The notes under the pieces were generated by a model. That model was not told the DNA's origin, did no database searches, and was given only the letters and a program-made list of their open reading frames with translations. Position numbers and translations under genes: made by a program. Of a stretch of DNA of 64,000 bases, positions 22,001 through 34,460 are shown piece after piece. Every line of letters begins with the position of its first letter. Position 1 is the stretch's first letter. The DNA comes from Tillus elongatus (lineage: Eukaryota > Arthropoda > Insecta > Coleoptera > Cleridae). The DNA is taken from NCBI GenBank assembly GCA_964006375.1, contig OZ023265.1, positions 115,578,358 through 115,642,357 on the forward strand, read 5' to 3'.

Positions 22001-23860
22001 GTAAGCTAAGTGGGGGCCTTAAATCTGTCTTTTGATGATCTATAGTGATCTGATTCAGGGATGTGTATTATACAAGGTTTCGCAGGGTACATTTGTTTGA
22101 AAAAATGTTTTTGTTTTAGTATTTTTTTTCCTTTTCAAGAATCATTAACCAACTTATTATATAAGTTTCAATTACCGCTTAAAATGCATATAAAGTTGTG
22201 GTCAAAGTCCACTAAGTTATCAGTAAATTTGTGGCTTATATTGACGGTACCTTCTAAGCTTTCTAGGGTTATCTAAATATTACAAGAACTGCTTACACAG
22301 GCAATATTTTTAGCAAAAGTGAGAAAAAATTTGCATTGAAACCGAATTTTTGCAATTAAATGTCTTTTAAGAAAACGTCTACAAAACATTTGTTTTTAAT
22401 GCCGATTTTTTTATACGTTTGCAACTAACATTATTTTCTAGATGAGCTGGCATGTTTTTATAGAACCAAAAATTATTTATTTAGGTCAGAAAGATTACTA
22501 TATTCCGTGCATTTTAAATAGAATTTTAAAAACATTACAGTAGGCATTGATTCTAGAACCAAAAAACTTGCTTCAGAGGGTTTCTTAAAATAAAATCAAC
22601 TGTAAATTGGAAATTTTAGAATGAAAGTTGTTGGACAAAGCTATATAAGAGTAGACTGTAATATTTTATGATTTTTTGAAAGTACAAGACAATTGGGGTT
22701 AACATCTCGGATGTATTTCCCTGTGTGTTACTTATGGTTAAGATTTAAAAAAAAGAGAGCCAATGATATTTAAAATGAAATATTGGATAGAAAATAAATT
22801 TGTAAAGTGTTTTGACGATGTGGCTTTATTTTGTCAATATTTTTTTTTGCAAACTACCTAGCGAAATCGGTATAATTACAATCTTATATATCTGAAAACT
22901 TTAATAAACTAACAAACCAGACTGGACTTAACTTTTTCCGGTAATTTTCTCTACTAACACTATATAATAAGAGCTGAGCACGATTCTAACCCAACAAAGT
23001 GTTTGCATGAATTCAGTCATTAAGTGTGATCCTGTTTATTAGTAAAGTATTTATTGTCCTCGTCAAATATAATACAAGATTGACAGCAGAATGCTGGTAA
23101 ATAATGGCATTCTTAATTATCTCACTTTGGGGAGAATTGAGTGATAGTAGCTAATCGTAATTGGTATATGGTTTCACTTATGTAATAGCTACTACAGGAC
23201 AAACTTGTTAAACAGACATAAAGCCATTGATTTTTTGATGCACAAAATAAAATTTGTTATCTGTTTTTGTTAGCGAATCTTTTTTAATAATAAGGAAAGG
23301 TTACGTTAATAATATTTATTAAATGTTTTTGTGAGAATGATGCCAACAGGAATGTGACTAGACACAAAAGAAATAAATAAAAGTGAGCTTTTTTTTTTTG
23401 ATAAATAAGAAAAGGAGCGATCGAATTTCATTCATCTTCCCTGATAGTGTGTTTAGTACACATACTAAAATCTATTATCTGTTTATTATTTTACTAAATT
23501 TAGATGTATATACTATTTCTCTGGCTTCTCTGGCATCATCAGATCATGCTGTAAAACGACGAAACCGGTTACAGAGAACAAAACAAACACTTGTAAAGCC
23601 AGAGAAGCAGTCCCTAAGTCTGTATTTGGTATGGAATGGTTTCACCAAGTAAGGGCAACCAAATTAATGAATTTGTTTGCTAATTTCAAAGCAAATATAC
23701 ACCTTTTTTTTTCAAAACAAGGTTTAATTATTAGCTTGTCACCGTTCTATTGCTTTAGAGAGAAATAACTGCTACCATGTCAAATTTTTAAATTTCCTGA
23801 CTGAGCAGATGCATTATGACAATTATTGTCTGTAAAAGATTGTTAGTCGAAAATAGAAAA
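22001..23860. other. AT-rich intron or intergenic, no gene recognised
   Basis: No further exon of the array and no intact element. Near 23520-23610, ggcttctctggc and gccagagaag form a short inverted pair around cgacgaaaccggtt; this could be a relic of a Penelope-type terminus but is too decayed to call. Confidence 0.35.
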
Positions 23861-23867
23861 CAGATAC

Positions 23868-23868
<1 letters not shown>

Positions 23869-23929
<61 letters not shown>
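23869..23929. repeat. (TA)n microsatellite
   Basis: About 60 bp of TA. The right flank (tcgacatttcgacgctcacc) resembles the GAAATGTCGA end of a Penelope-type terminus in inverse orientation. Confidence 0.9.
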
Positions 23930-23934
<5 letters not shown>

Positions 23935-24688
23935 CTGACAAAATAATGTAAGAAAAAAAACTTGCTTATACAATTTGTCGACATTTCGACGCTCACCAAT
24001 GGTATATCAAGTGGGGAATGTTTTGCAGAGTTCACTGCTCGCAACAAATATAATTTCAAATTCATCCTGACTGTCTTCGATTTTGATATATTTTAAAAAA
24101 ACTACAAGTTGCCGATTGCATTTTTCTTCGGTAACTCAATAACGTTTTATGCGACTCCTTTTGAACACATTGTTTGAGACACTTTTTTATGCAAAATTCA
24201 CTAGTGTTAACAGAAACCCCCGATTTTCATTTGTTTTCAAGTTACCAGCATTATGTTTTGTGTTTATTATCGCGGATATTTATAATTTTTGGTTTGTTAG
24301 ATATCCCTAGAAAAGAGATTTACAAGTAAGTACGACATGTCTGAAAATATCTTCATTTACACGAGATATATGAACAGAAAATAACGTTGACTTTAGTAGG
24401 CTATGAAATAGAACGAGAGTGTGATATAAATGACAATATTTAACAGAATAATCAGAGATTTAGTGAAATTTGGAAGCTTTGAACAAAACAGACCTAAGTA
24501 CCAGGTTAACAATGCTGATATACTTAAAAAAGGGACATGAACAAAAAATAATAATGAAACACCAATACGAAATTAAAAGTTCAACTTCACTTAAACAAAC
24601 TGTTCAATATGGCTACTATTCTGCTCCACACACCTATGGCACCTTGTTTTAACATACTATGTGAAAACTGGAACCTGTGATGAGCACT

Positions 24689-24906
24689 AATAAGTACACT
24701 TGGAGAACACCCAAATCACCACAACACATATTTCAGAGACCTTACGATCGTTTCGTTGACAAAGTCAACATCTTCAGAGGAAGAAAAATTCTAAAGAATT
24801 AAAGAATTTTTCTTCCTCTGAAGATGTTGACTTTGTCAACGAAACGATCGTAAGGTCTCTGAAATATGTGTTGTGGTGATTTGGGTGTTCTCCAAGTGTA
24901 CTTATT
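24689..24906. repeat. Perfect 104-bp-arm palindrome with Penelope-type termini
   Basis: Left arm 24689-24792 and right arm 24803-24906 are exact reverse complements by direct comparison, separated by 10 nt. Each arm contains aagtacacttggagaac, aatcaccacaacacat, cgatcgtttcgttgac and cttcagagg. The right arm in + sense holds a hammerhead-like core. Exact identity of the arms suggests recent origin or gene conversion. Confidence 0.9.
24815..24855 (+). ncRNA. Candidate hammerhead-like ribozyme core, palindromic copy
   Basis: Stem I is CCT (24815-24817) with AGG (24853-24855). The core is CTGAAGA (24818-24824). Stem II is GTTGAC with GTCAAC around TTT. GAAA is at 24841-24844, stem III is AC with GT around GATC, and the cleavage position would be after GTA (24850-24852). 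One extra T separates the core from stem II. The inverse arm carries the same core on the minus strand. Confidence 0.55.
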
Positions 24907-25105
24907 GTTTTAACATAGTTTCAAACTCTGTGTAATGTGTCCCTATTTATAAACTAAAAAATATAGTACATGGTGTAAACCAAATTCGCCTACAAAAATA
25001 ACTGGATAAAAATAAGTATCCCAGAGCAGCAAACATTGTCCAAAATATAAAGAATTTTTTCGCGGAAAAACTGGTTCGATATGCTCAAAATTTGATAGTT
25101 GTTGT
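24907..25105. other. Unassigned sequence between palindrome and SINE
   Basis: Nothing recognised. Confidence 0.3.
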
Positions 25106-25326
25106 AGCATTGTTTTTGAACAAGTTGAATGTCTGCACGTTCCTGCCGTTAGAGAGGACATTAAAGCACCGGGCCCATGTATCATGCGATGTGGGACACG
25201 TTAAATATCCATTCTTTCATTACATAAAGTACGGGATTCGGCAAAATTTCCAGGGTAGTTGGTTGAAACTGCTCTCTGCGGTCGGTGATTGGTCTTAGTC
25301 GCGGAAATAGACCGACGTTAAATAAA
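25106..25326 (+). mobile_element. tRNA-SINE body, 5' truncated
   Basis: The sequence contains ttgaatgtctgcacgtt, gatgtgggacacgtta, ttcggcaaaatttcc, cggtgattgg and agaccgacgttaaataaa in SINE order, but the tRNA-like head is missing. Confidence 0.8.
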
Positions 25327-26485
25327 TATTATACGTAATATAAACAGATTGTTGACAAACTTTTTTAACAAATGTTAAAACTAAGTTTGAACGGTCAAAT
25401 AAATGACCTCTATATGAAATGCCTCTGTAAACTTGTCTAAAACAGATACAAGTGTTCTTCTTTTTATCTAGATTTATTTTTGGTTGCAACCTTATCAGCA
25501 AGGATACATTACACTTTTACATTTTTTTTCAACTATCAGCTTTGACTAATAATTCTTTTAAGAGAAAATATTTTTCTGCAAATTTGCAAGCATAACGCCC
25601 TTGCTAAGTCATATTGTTTATTATTAATTTTACTTCCATACTTGAATATTTTTACGTCTAAAACGTGAAAGGTGCGTCTCATAAAAGCAATCAATAAATT
25701 TTCTCAGCGTTCGTCTATTTGCATTTTCCGGAGATAAGTGCCTCATGTACAGATATGTGATATCGATATCCGGTACTGTACCACACCTCTGCTTTTCTAG
25801 GTCAACTTAGCAAATTAGGTTAGAAAGCACTTTGCTAATAAAGGTCGCATAAACTCCCAGTTTTACTAGCTCCATGCTGTATTGTTACATGTTTCATTAC
25901 CCTGGGGAATTGACGACATAATGTTGTCATCTACAAAACGTTTGCGGTTTGGATCGCTAATAAAATAAAATATATCTTAATACAATTGTGTATAGAACGA
26001 AACGTTCAGATGTTTCTATATGATTATATCAACAACTGCTGCGATTATGTTCCAAGAATTCTCGCAAATGCTGAGACAAACCTTATCCGTGCGTAATTTA
26101 ATAACGTATTTTAATAGGTATAAGCTTCCAGTGCGTTCTGCTAAAAAAAGTATATAACTTAACATATATGGAAGATCTGGTGAATACAGTTTCAAAAAGC
26201 TCAAATCACTGCAAAGGAATTTTTATTTTGCACCTTGTTACGTTGTTAAAATAAATTGGCCTAAGGTATGCTAATAGCAGATACTAATATAATAAACATA
26301 AAAAGAATCACTAACAATGCTTCCTGTGCTGAATGGTGTGCTAAGAAACAAAATTTAAAATCAATATACCGAAGACAAAGATAATAAAGATAACTAAGGA
26401 GGGGGATGGTAATTAGAAAGCAAGCACACGATAGACAAAATAGCCAATAGACATTTTCTACTTGGACCTGACCTGACCTGAACTG
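25327..26485. other. AT-rich sequence, nothing recognised
   Basis: No coding motif, repeat end or tRNA-like fold was identified on either strand. Confidence 0.35.
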
Positions 26486-26487
26486 CT

Positions 26488-26835
26488 AGTCTCAGTGGCG
26501 CAGCGGTTAGTGCATTATACTGATATACTAAAGGTCCCATGTTCAATTCCCAGCCGGGGCCGTGAATGTTTATTTAAGAAATGTCTAGTACAGACTGTAA
26601 AGGAACATATACTGAGGCGATTACATTTAGTTTGAGCAAGTTAAATCTGGTCACGTACCGTCCTTCCGAGATGGCGTTAAGCCGAAATCCTGTATACATG
26701 CGATGTTGAGCACGTTGAAGAGCCCTGCCCTCCTAAAGAAAAGACAGGGGTTCGGCAGGCGGGTGAAGTGAAGCTGTTCTAAGTGTCGATATTTTGGGGT
26801 AGCAGCGAAAATAGGCGGACGTTAAATAAAGTCCA
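26488..26835 (+). mobile_element. tRNA-derived SINE, diverged full-length copy
   Basis: The head contains tggcgcagcgg (A box) and tgttcaattcc (B box). The body contains catgcgatgttgagcacgtt, aggggttcggca and ggcggacgttaaataaa, matching the family at 9.6 kb with clear divergence. No flanking duplication could be seen. Confidence 0.78.
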
Positions 26836-27229
26836 TAAAGACTTGGATGTGATGAAGTGGTTTAATAAGTTATATGTCTGAGTCATTTTAATATATAGGA
26901 CCTGAAGCTGGAATCCTAGATAAGTCCCATCATCATCATTAAATTCTAAATGCAAAGTCGCCTTTTCGTCGCAACTGTGACTGCATGAATATGCAACCAT
27001 GGAAGCATGGTTATTGTTTGGAAAAGGGTACAATGCGGTAGTTTCCAGTTGCCTTCCACACAAGCAAAGTAAGTAGGCTACAAACAAAATTCAAGCTTTT
27101 GAAACGTTGACATGAAAAGAGGCGATTCTACTAAAAGAAAGAAAGCCAAATTTGTTGAAATTTTCTGAGACACAGCATCTTACAACAATGCGAGGGCGGC
27201 CACGCCCCTGACATATTATGAAAGACTAG

Positions 27230-28160
27230 GAACAGTTATTTATTACATTTTTCAATACAGCTGTTCTAAGCTTTAACATAGTTTTCCTAACAATGCTTTA
27301 ATTTTTACAGCTATCAAATAAAATGTTTTCTGATTTCTTCAAACCACTCATTTACAGCCATTTCTATTTCATTGTCGAAAATGTCTTTCCCTCAAGTATT
27401 CCTTAAGTTTCTGAAAAATTTTATAGTCTCTTGGTGCCAGATCTAACGAATAAGGTAGATGCTTTAATAGATCGAACCCATTGCTATTGATGGCAGACAT
27501 GGCGACAACTGACTTGGAACATTGTGTTGATGGAACACTACCCCTTTCCTAAGCTTTCCGAAGCGTTTTTCTTTTATGGCTTCACACAACTCAATTACGA
27601 AATTGGCAGTGTATTGGCAAAGCCTTTTTTCAGGCAATCAATCAAAATTTCACCTTTAGAATTATAGAAAATAGCAAGCATCACCTCTTGTACAAATTAG
27701 TAAACCATAAACATTCGAGGAGTTTAGAAGCACTGTATCTTTATTACATACTCTTGGCTTTGGTCTTAGGATCAAAGTAGTGAACCCGAGATTCATCGCT
27801 ATTCACAAAACGGCCAAGAAAATTACTTACGTCAATTCAGTAACCGTCTTATAACGCAAACATATGAAAATACTCTTTTGGTCGTTTATTAGCATCCGTG
27901 GAACCAATCTTGCAGATAATTTTTTATATAAAGCTTTTTTGATATAATCTTACTGTGTGGCAAACAAGCATGTTGCTTTCGCTATATGTCTGATCCTAAA
28001 GCGTTGTCATGGAGCAAAACATCATGAACTACATTTTTTTGGGTACTATTATGGAAGTCGACTGGGATGTTCAGTTCGCAATAAATCTTACCACATCCGA
28101 ATTCCCAATGCCAACGTTTGACTACACTGTAAGATACTACAGTTTTCTCCAATGCCACCA
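27230..28160 (-). pseudogene. Mariner-family transposase relic
   Basis: Minus-strand pieces appear in several frames. About 28120-28000 gives VVKRWHWEFGCGKIYCEL, the DNA-binding region. About 27830-27765 gives DESRVHYFDPKTK, the first catalytic aspartate block. About 27700-27600 gives MLAIFYNSKGEILIDCL. About 27560-27300 gives KGVVFHQHNVPS, then GFDLLKH and PYSLDLAPRDY, the third catalytic region, and finally MAVNEWFEEIRKHF. The order is that of mariner transposases. Multiple frameshifts and stops disable it. A short piece of helix-turn-helix may extend further to the right. Confidence 0.75.
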
Positions 28161-29400
28161 CAAATGGTTGTAAATTTGAGCTAGAGTCACTGATTTTTTT
28201 TTGTAGTTATTTATTCACCACTCACTGCTCAACTCTATCAATTTCCAACTGATAGCCTGTAATCGCTTTACTTACCCCCGTGCAAATTGATAACTATTTG
28301 ACCTAGAAATGTTATACTTTGGCAGAAATATCAATGCAAACTTATAATTAAAATATAAAAATATGATGACTATAGGTTATCTTTAAATAGGCCTGGAGCT
28401 GAACAAAATGATCGTCGCATTTTATGTAGACATACTTTGGGAGAAATGGAAAAGGTGGTCCAAGAGGAAGGTTTCTAGAGAATCGGACACAATTGATGAA
28501 ATGCTTCAGTAGCGAAAGTTACTACGAAATGGAAGGTGACGAATTTTCAAAAAGCCTTAAATTCGTTAACATAATTTTCTTTTAACCTAAAGTCCTCATT
28601 TTTTATTTTTTGCACAAATAAAGTCTGAAGCATGTTCGAATTTCATCAAAGTTGCATTATTATCGAAGGTCTAACTTTCCTGTAAAAACATTGATTTTTT
28701 AGCTGGCCCCATTGGGTTGGCCTACAACATGGTTTAAAAGTTTTACAGAAAAGATAACGCGCCAAGTTCGATCAAAAATGTTTATCGCACGGATACCTGC
28801 TTGTATCAAATTTTAAGGGCGCTAACTATAGGTTCTAGTGGCTTCGATTCACTTTAATTTAAAGAGGTTGATTTAAATGACGTGGTCTTTCCACTAGAGA
28901 TTTTTTAATGAAAAACATTTGCTAATATAGTCATGGTTACGATGACAAGGTTAGGTCAAGTCAGGTCAGGTCAGATTAGATTATGTACCTGAGATTTGAA
29001 TTATTAAAGTGAACGTCCTAAATGTCCTGCTGTTATTGCCTGATATCTACTTTTTCCATTTTACCTTTATGCGAAATTTATAACGGGTGCTAAGTGTTGA
29101 CTAAGAAATAAGTGATTACATTCCTTGGTAACACTGAAAATATATTTTTTTAAATTATTTAACATGGCCTTATTTCGGCGACTATCGGCAATGTCGAAAC
29201 GTTATCTTTTGTAGGTATGGTCAGGATATTGTGTGTAACCAATATCGCATGGAACACATGTCCAACTCCTTCACGACCTTCTCCGATTGGTGAAACATGC
29301 AGGAATTTAGCTTGTTCAGGCACAGTGTCAACTTAGCAGTTGCTATTTTTCAATGTTTACGGAATTATTTGTTATGATTGATTTATAATTAAAGTGGAAG
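28161..29400. other. AT-rich sequence, nothing recognised
   Basis: It includes a short (aggtc)n-like stretch at 28953-28977 (gttaggtcaagtcaggtcag). No gene or element end is supported. Confidence 0.35.
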
Positions 29401-29475
29401 GCTCTGACGAGAAGCAAACGTCGGAGCATTTACCAGCGAGCTGGTGTTCTACCCGCTGAGCTACTAAGACCCACA
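29401..29475 (-). tRNA. tRNA-like sequence (pseudo-tRNA or SINE head)
   Basis: The reverse complement contains tagctcagcgggtagaac, a good D-arm/A-box, and ccagctcgctgg, which can pair as an anticodon-like arm. The expected GGTTCGA B-box is absent (gacgtttgcttctcgtc is there instead), so a functional tRNA is unlikely and no anticodon is assigned. Confidence 0.35.
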
Positions 29476-29602
29476 GTAACAAACTACTGATTAAATTATG
29501 ATGGACATTTTATTATTTATCTTCCTAGTTAATATATTTACGTAGCCTTGTACTATATGTTATATAGGAAATGAAGTACGTGAGTTTAGCTCAAAAAAGT
29601 TT

Positions 29603-30100
<498 letters not shown>

Positions 30101-30106
30101 ATAACT

Positions 30107-30300
30107 CAAAAGTTCGTTGGAGGAGTGACTCTAACACCTCAGGAAATAGGTAAAATAGCCCCCAAAAAGATAGTAGACTATATAAACAGTCTGAACTTTT
30201 GGGCATATATTAGAAAATAGAGTCATGCATAAAATCTATTAGGGTGGCAGCGCTGAGGCTCCAAAGGCCTATATGACTCATTATGCAATCTACAATCTAC
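30107..30300 (+). pseudogene. Non-LTR retrotransposon 3' end, + strand
   Basis: The frame reads [17 protein letters not shown] followed by [11 protein letters not shown] and a stop at about 30218, closely similar to the C-terminal end at 8.7 kb on the other strand. The 3' tail contains gcgctgaggctcc and a short repeated caatctaca. It is a 5'-truncated copy of the same family. Confidence 0.7.
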
Positions 30301-31290
30301 AAAAACCATAGTGTTCGGCAAGATTTCCACAATGATGGTGTGAAATTGCTCCCTCTTTTCCCTATTGACTATTGTATAGCTTAGGTTTTGGTTTACATTT
30401 TTCGATTATTTTTTTTTTGGAGTTTATATTCAAGAATGGATGTGTACGGAGGGTAAGTCCAGCCATTCCTTAATTTCAGTATTTCATTGTTGCTTTTTAA
30501 TTTTATTGTTGTCAAAATCCAAAAATATGTTGTTGGAATTTCTGTTGGCTCTTGTATAATTCTTTATTCTTCTTATATTATTAGCGCTTCCTTCTCTTAA
30601 ACTAAATTATTTATATTCCTAACTGTTCTAATTATAACTTTGCGAATTCATTTTTAGCCCTGGTATATTATCTTTCTACTAAATAAAACTCCCTGTAACA
30701 GTTAGGGGAATCATTTGGCGGTACATGATCCTACAAAATATATCAGTCATCTCGTTAAGTTCATCTTACCCTTTCTCATCACAACCCTCATGTTAATAAT
30801 TCCCTTCTCAACATTATAGAGCTTGTTTCTACCAAGGAACGATAGTCAAGGAGGTATTATTAAATCTATCGTCGAACACGGAGACTACTTTGGAAACTCT
30901 CAGCTGGGATTTGAGAGTACATCATAACTTAGTATGCAGCACTTTGTTTTAAACGTTGAAGACACGCGAACCTCAATGTAATACACCTTGTTATATTGGT
31001 ACTGTGTCTTAAGCGGGGGAAGAGGTGCTCTCAGTAAATATTTTCTTTAACTAAATATAAAAAAAAAGTTTATATAACTAATTTAAAAACAGCATGGTGT
31101 TTCAATACGGGTTGCCAATTGTAATAAATACATTAAAGATTAGTATTTTGTGATAAGTGCTTAAATTTATTAATGTATTTAATCAATAATATTAGTCACA
31201 GCAACGGCCTTACGTTATTATTAATATCTTAACAAAACCAAGAACGTATTTTGTTATAATTTATGCTTGTTTGGACCATTCATAAAAAAC
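30301..31290. other. AT-rich sequence, nothing firmly recognised
   Basis: A 30-nt stretch at 30423-30452 lies between a pyrimidine-rich tract ending in ag and gtaagt, but it has no homologue in the exon array and no further support. Confidence 0.3.
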
Positions 31291-31295
31291 TTTTC

Positions 31296-31400
31296 AGTTT
31301 TTCGCCCGTTGATGACGCTAACATCGTTAGTGAAACGACCGTCAGGTCTTTAAAAATATGTGTTGTGGGGATTTCGGTTCTCCAACTAATATCAGTCATG
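31296..31400 (+). mobile_element. Penelope-type terminal fragment
   Basis: It contains gatgacgctaacatcgttag, gtgaaacgaccgtcaggtc, taaaaatatgtgttgtggg and ggttctccaac, the terminal motif of family A. The first C of the hammerhead-like CTGATGA is T here. No coding part is attached. Confidence 0.75.
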
Positions 31401-31475
31401 TTCCTAGGCACGCTTGTTCGCGTAAGAAGCTACGTGTTTTTTTAATGGCATTTTAAAAATATTTATTGTTTGTTA

Positions 31476-31596
31476 TTAGTGAATTTTCGTAGAAAATATT
31501 CACTAGTGGGGAGATCCCGATTTTTGAATCTTGAAAAAAATTTTGCAAATCAGCACGAACTAGGACCCCTAGAACCCATATCCGGGTTCAGTTTCA

Positions 31597-31682
<86 letters not shown>

Positions 31683-31972
31683 CACACAGATAACTCAAAA
31701 AATAATGGGCCGATTTTGATAAAATTTGGCAGGTACCTTGCTTTTGAAAATGGCTTGGATACGTTCGTTAGTCAAAATTTTCAGTTTTCATTCGAATTTT
31801 TTTTTAATGTCAAAACATAAAAAAGCTATGATAACCAAATTTGGTAGATAGGTTTACGATATAAAAAGTAAACTATACACCAAAATTTCGATTTATGTTA
31901 CAAGGAAAAAAAGTTCTTTTGTGTCAGGTTATTTCTATGAAAATTCACTACCATAACGCACTTCCTGCGTCC
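31476..31972 (+). mobile_element. TA-microsatellite element, complete copy
   Basis: The left terminus is a hairpin-forming ttagtgaattttcgtag...attcacta. Next come ggggagatcccgattttt, cccatatccgggttcag, (TA)n at 31600-31679, tatcacacagataactca, and an arm with gataaaatttggcaggtacc. The right end is aaaattcactaccataacg with cttcctgcgtcc to 31972. The right end contains an ACGCA...TGCGT hairpin. No transposase frame is present. Confidence 0.75.
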
Positions 31973-32094
31973 AGGCTTTTGTTATTACCGTTTAAGCAAA
32001 TAAGGGTCTCCATTTATATGTTCTCAAAATTAGCTAACAGTGGTAAAAAGGCAATAATCTCATTATAACAATAACCCCACTAAAACAATGGATA

Positions 32095-32271
32095 TTAGTG
32101 AATTTTCTTAAAAAAAATTTTATTAGTGAATTTATTAATATTTTTGAATTTTTTTTAAGAAAATTCACTAATGAGGAGATCTCGACTTTTGAATTTTGAA
32201 AAAATTTCTTCAAATGAGCGCTAATTAGGACCCCCGGAACACACATCCGGGGTCAGTTTCAATTTTTATAT

Positions 32272-32355
<84 letters not shown>

Positions 32356-33138
32356 CACACCGATAACTTATGGGCCGATTTTGGTTAAATTTGGTGAGTA
32401 CCTTCCTTTTACAAATGGCTTGGATAAGTTCGTTAGCCAGGAAAATCGGCCCAGGTTTTCCCGGAAAATTTTGAGTTTTCTTTCGAAAAAAATTGTAAAA
32501 AATTTATATCTCCAAAATTAACAAAGTAAGGGCAACCAAATTTGGTGCGCGGGTTTATATCATTATAAACTACCTACCAAAATTTAGCTCTGTAGATCAA
32601 AAGACAAAAAAGTTATAGGCATTTAAATAAAATTTTATTGGGATTTTCCTCAAAATGTCAAAGTTGCGATTTAAAACGTCAAAAATTGGCAACATTTAGG
32701 CAAATAACTTGATTCTAGTACGGGCTCTGGAAGAAAATGTCTCAAGAAGAATGTTTTACAAACCCTGAAGTCTTAGTTTCAACCGTCATTGTCCTTCATT
32801 TTAATAAAATGTTTCCAGAAAATTCATTTCAAATAGACCCTTTCTCTGATGCTTGGCAGTAGCCTTCGCTATAGAGTTTATCGTTTAATGGTATATAGTT
32901 TTTGTCGAATTTTCTTAAAAAATCAATAAAGCTCAATATATCCATTATTATATAAGATATGAATTTTTTTTATATATTACTTATAGGGTGTCTTGAGCTA
33001 CATCTTAAAAAAATATTTCTACAATCATAGGGTGGCCCATAAGTCGTTGGTAATACAAATTTTGTTATTTTTTTAATCAAACACGCCTTATGTTATTGCA
33101 TTTTTGCATTTACCATCGAAATATAATGCATGTTTGTA
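32095..33138 (+). mobile_element. TA-microsatellite element joined to a longer repeat
   Basis: The left terminus has an enlarged hairpin (32095-32175). (TA)n is at 32273-32351. The right arm has cttggataagttcgttagcc. From about 32640 a different repeat follows, with caaagttgcgatttaaaacg, ctccttcat-like and tgatgcttggc blocks and, near 33030, gtggcccataagtcgttgg. The same order recurs at 34740-35362, so the two modules travel together. Confidence 0.6.
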
Positions 33139-33152
33139 AGAAAAGAAATTCT

Positions 33153-33465
33153 GGATGCAGAAAGTGCGTTATGGTAGCGAATTTTGATCAAATGCTTCAT
33201 ATTTGAATAGCCAAATTTGCTATTAATCTATAAGGTTGACCAAGAAACGAGTTTTTGCGGCAACACTTTAAGTTTACTTTTGGAAATTTTGTACATTTTC
33301 ACACAATAAAGTTATTTTTATTAAACATGGCACATTGTTTTTACTATATAGGTTATACTGGTAACCAAAATTGATGCCTGCTTTCTTAAATAAAAAGAAA
33401 ACAGACATATTTGCAATAAAAACATATTTAAGAAAATTCACTACCATAACGCACTTGCTGCGTCC
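33153..33465. mobile_element. MITE-like element with about 33-bp terminal inverted repeats
   Basis: Left ggatgcagaaagtgcgttat and right ataacgcacttgctgcgtcc are inverse copies, about 30 of 33 positions by eye when extended to gaatttt/aaaattc. Length is about 313 bp with no coding capacity. Confidence 0.75.
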
Positions 33466-33496
33466 CGAGTTTTTTTTTAATTTTCCATCAATTTAA

Positions 33497-33664
33497 TTAC
33501 AGTCTACTGATGTAATATGCCCTTGAGGGCTGTGAACAATTTAGAAGCTTTCCCAATAAAAGATCCGTAGAGTAGACCGCAAGAGTACCAGTCAATTCCG
33601 CCTTAAGAAGGTCAGGCAGCATCGTTAGCTTGATGGGTGTTCCCTTGTCGACTTCGTAGAAGAG
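33497..33664 (-). CDS. Putative terminal exon, 55 codons, unknown protein
   Basis: On the minus strand a possible acceptor (ttacagtctttag, ending opposite 33665) is followed by an open frame to TAA at 33497-33499. The peptide contains YEVDKGTPIKLTMLPDLLK, then AELTGTLAVYSTDLLLGK, and ends with PSRAYYISRL. It has balanced composition, higher GC than the flanks and no low-complexity, which makes it look like true protein-coding sequence. I do not recognise the family. The element immediately to its left (33153-33465) is a MITE. It may be the last exon of a minus-strand gene whose other exons lie further right, or a decayed retrogene or element piece. No companion exon was identified. Confidence 0.35.
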   Translation of the reverse strand, partial: LFYEVDKGTPIKLTMLPDLLKAELTGTLAVYSTDLLLGKLLNCSQPSRAYYISRL

Positions 33665-33665
33665 C

Positions 33666-34460
33666 TAAAGACTGTAACATGTGTAATATGGCTCACATAC
33701 GGGATTTGATAGCTTCCCTTTCTCATTTTTGTAAAGCACGTGCTTCTTCTCCATTGTGACTACCTCGTGATTGTCTGTTACCGTGTTATGCTTTTGACTT
33801 TAATGAACTTCTTGTTAAATTAGTGTGGCAACAATATACCAGGACTTTACAAATTGAATTAGCGATTATATTATGTTGAAGATGATATTAAAGTAATGGT
33901 TTATGAGAAGTGAAATGAAATTAACTTGAGCTTTCAGTGGTCTGGTGTAGTGAAATATCACACGTTCGCGATATGCGGATTTGCAATGTTAATTTGGTTT
34001 CTGGGATATGTATGTGACATGTTTAGTTGCTGTTTCAGCAAGGGAATGTCGTAAATTATTACATCTGAGTAAAATATATGGACAGCATTTAAATTGCTAA
34101 TAGCTTGTGCATCCAGATTTATGAATAAAAATAACCCCTTGGAAAGCCTTATTTGAACAGAAGTAATAAGCCAGATCTTATTGGAAGATAAACGCTGACA
34201 AATTTTTTATGCAGGTTACAAAGTTATATTTATTATGTAAGATTTAGTATTAACACTTTTTTTCGTTGAATTGATGGACTAAACTACTATAAGGTTAATG
34301 GGTTACTTAGCACGCAGTAAACAAATTAAGTTGATGATGGTTGCTAGTAACATATGTTTTTAGTTTTTCCCCATAGTAAAAGTATTTACGACAGGAAATA
34401 ATAATTACGATTTTAAAAGAGTTCAGTTTTTGCAAGATAACTCGAAAACACAAAAAGTCT
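33666..34460. other. AT-rich sequence, no companion exon found
   Basis: Searched by eye for minus-strand exons continuing the frame at 33497-33664; none could be supported. Confidence 0.3.

Noticed and set aside
24301..24325. 25-nt micro-exon candidate between ttgttag and gtaagt
   Set aside because: Not divisible by three, no similarity to the array and no other support.
29401..29475. Functional tRNA gene
   Set aside because: A good D-arm is present, but the B-box is missing and the acceptor stem does not close; kept only as a tRNA-like sequence.
30423..30452. 30-nt micro-exon candidate before gtaagt
   Set aside because: Good splice signals by eye, but such pairs are expected by chance in 64 kb of AT-rich DNA; no homologue found.
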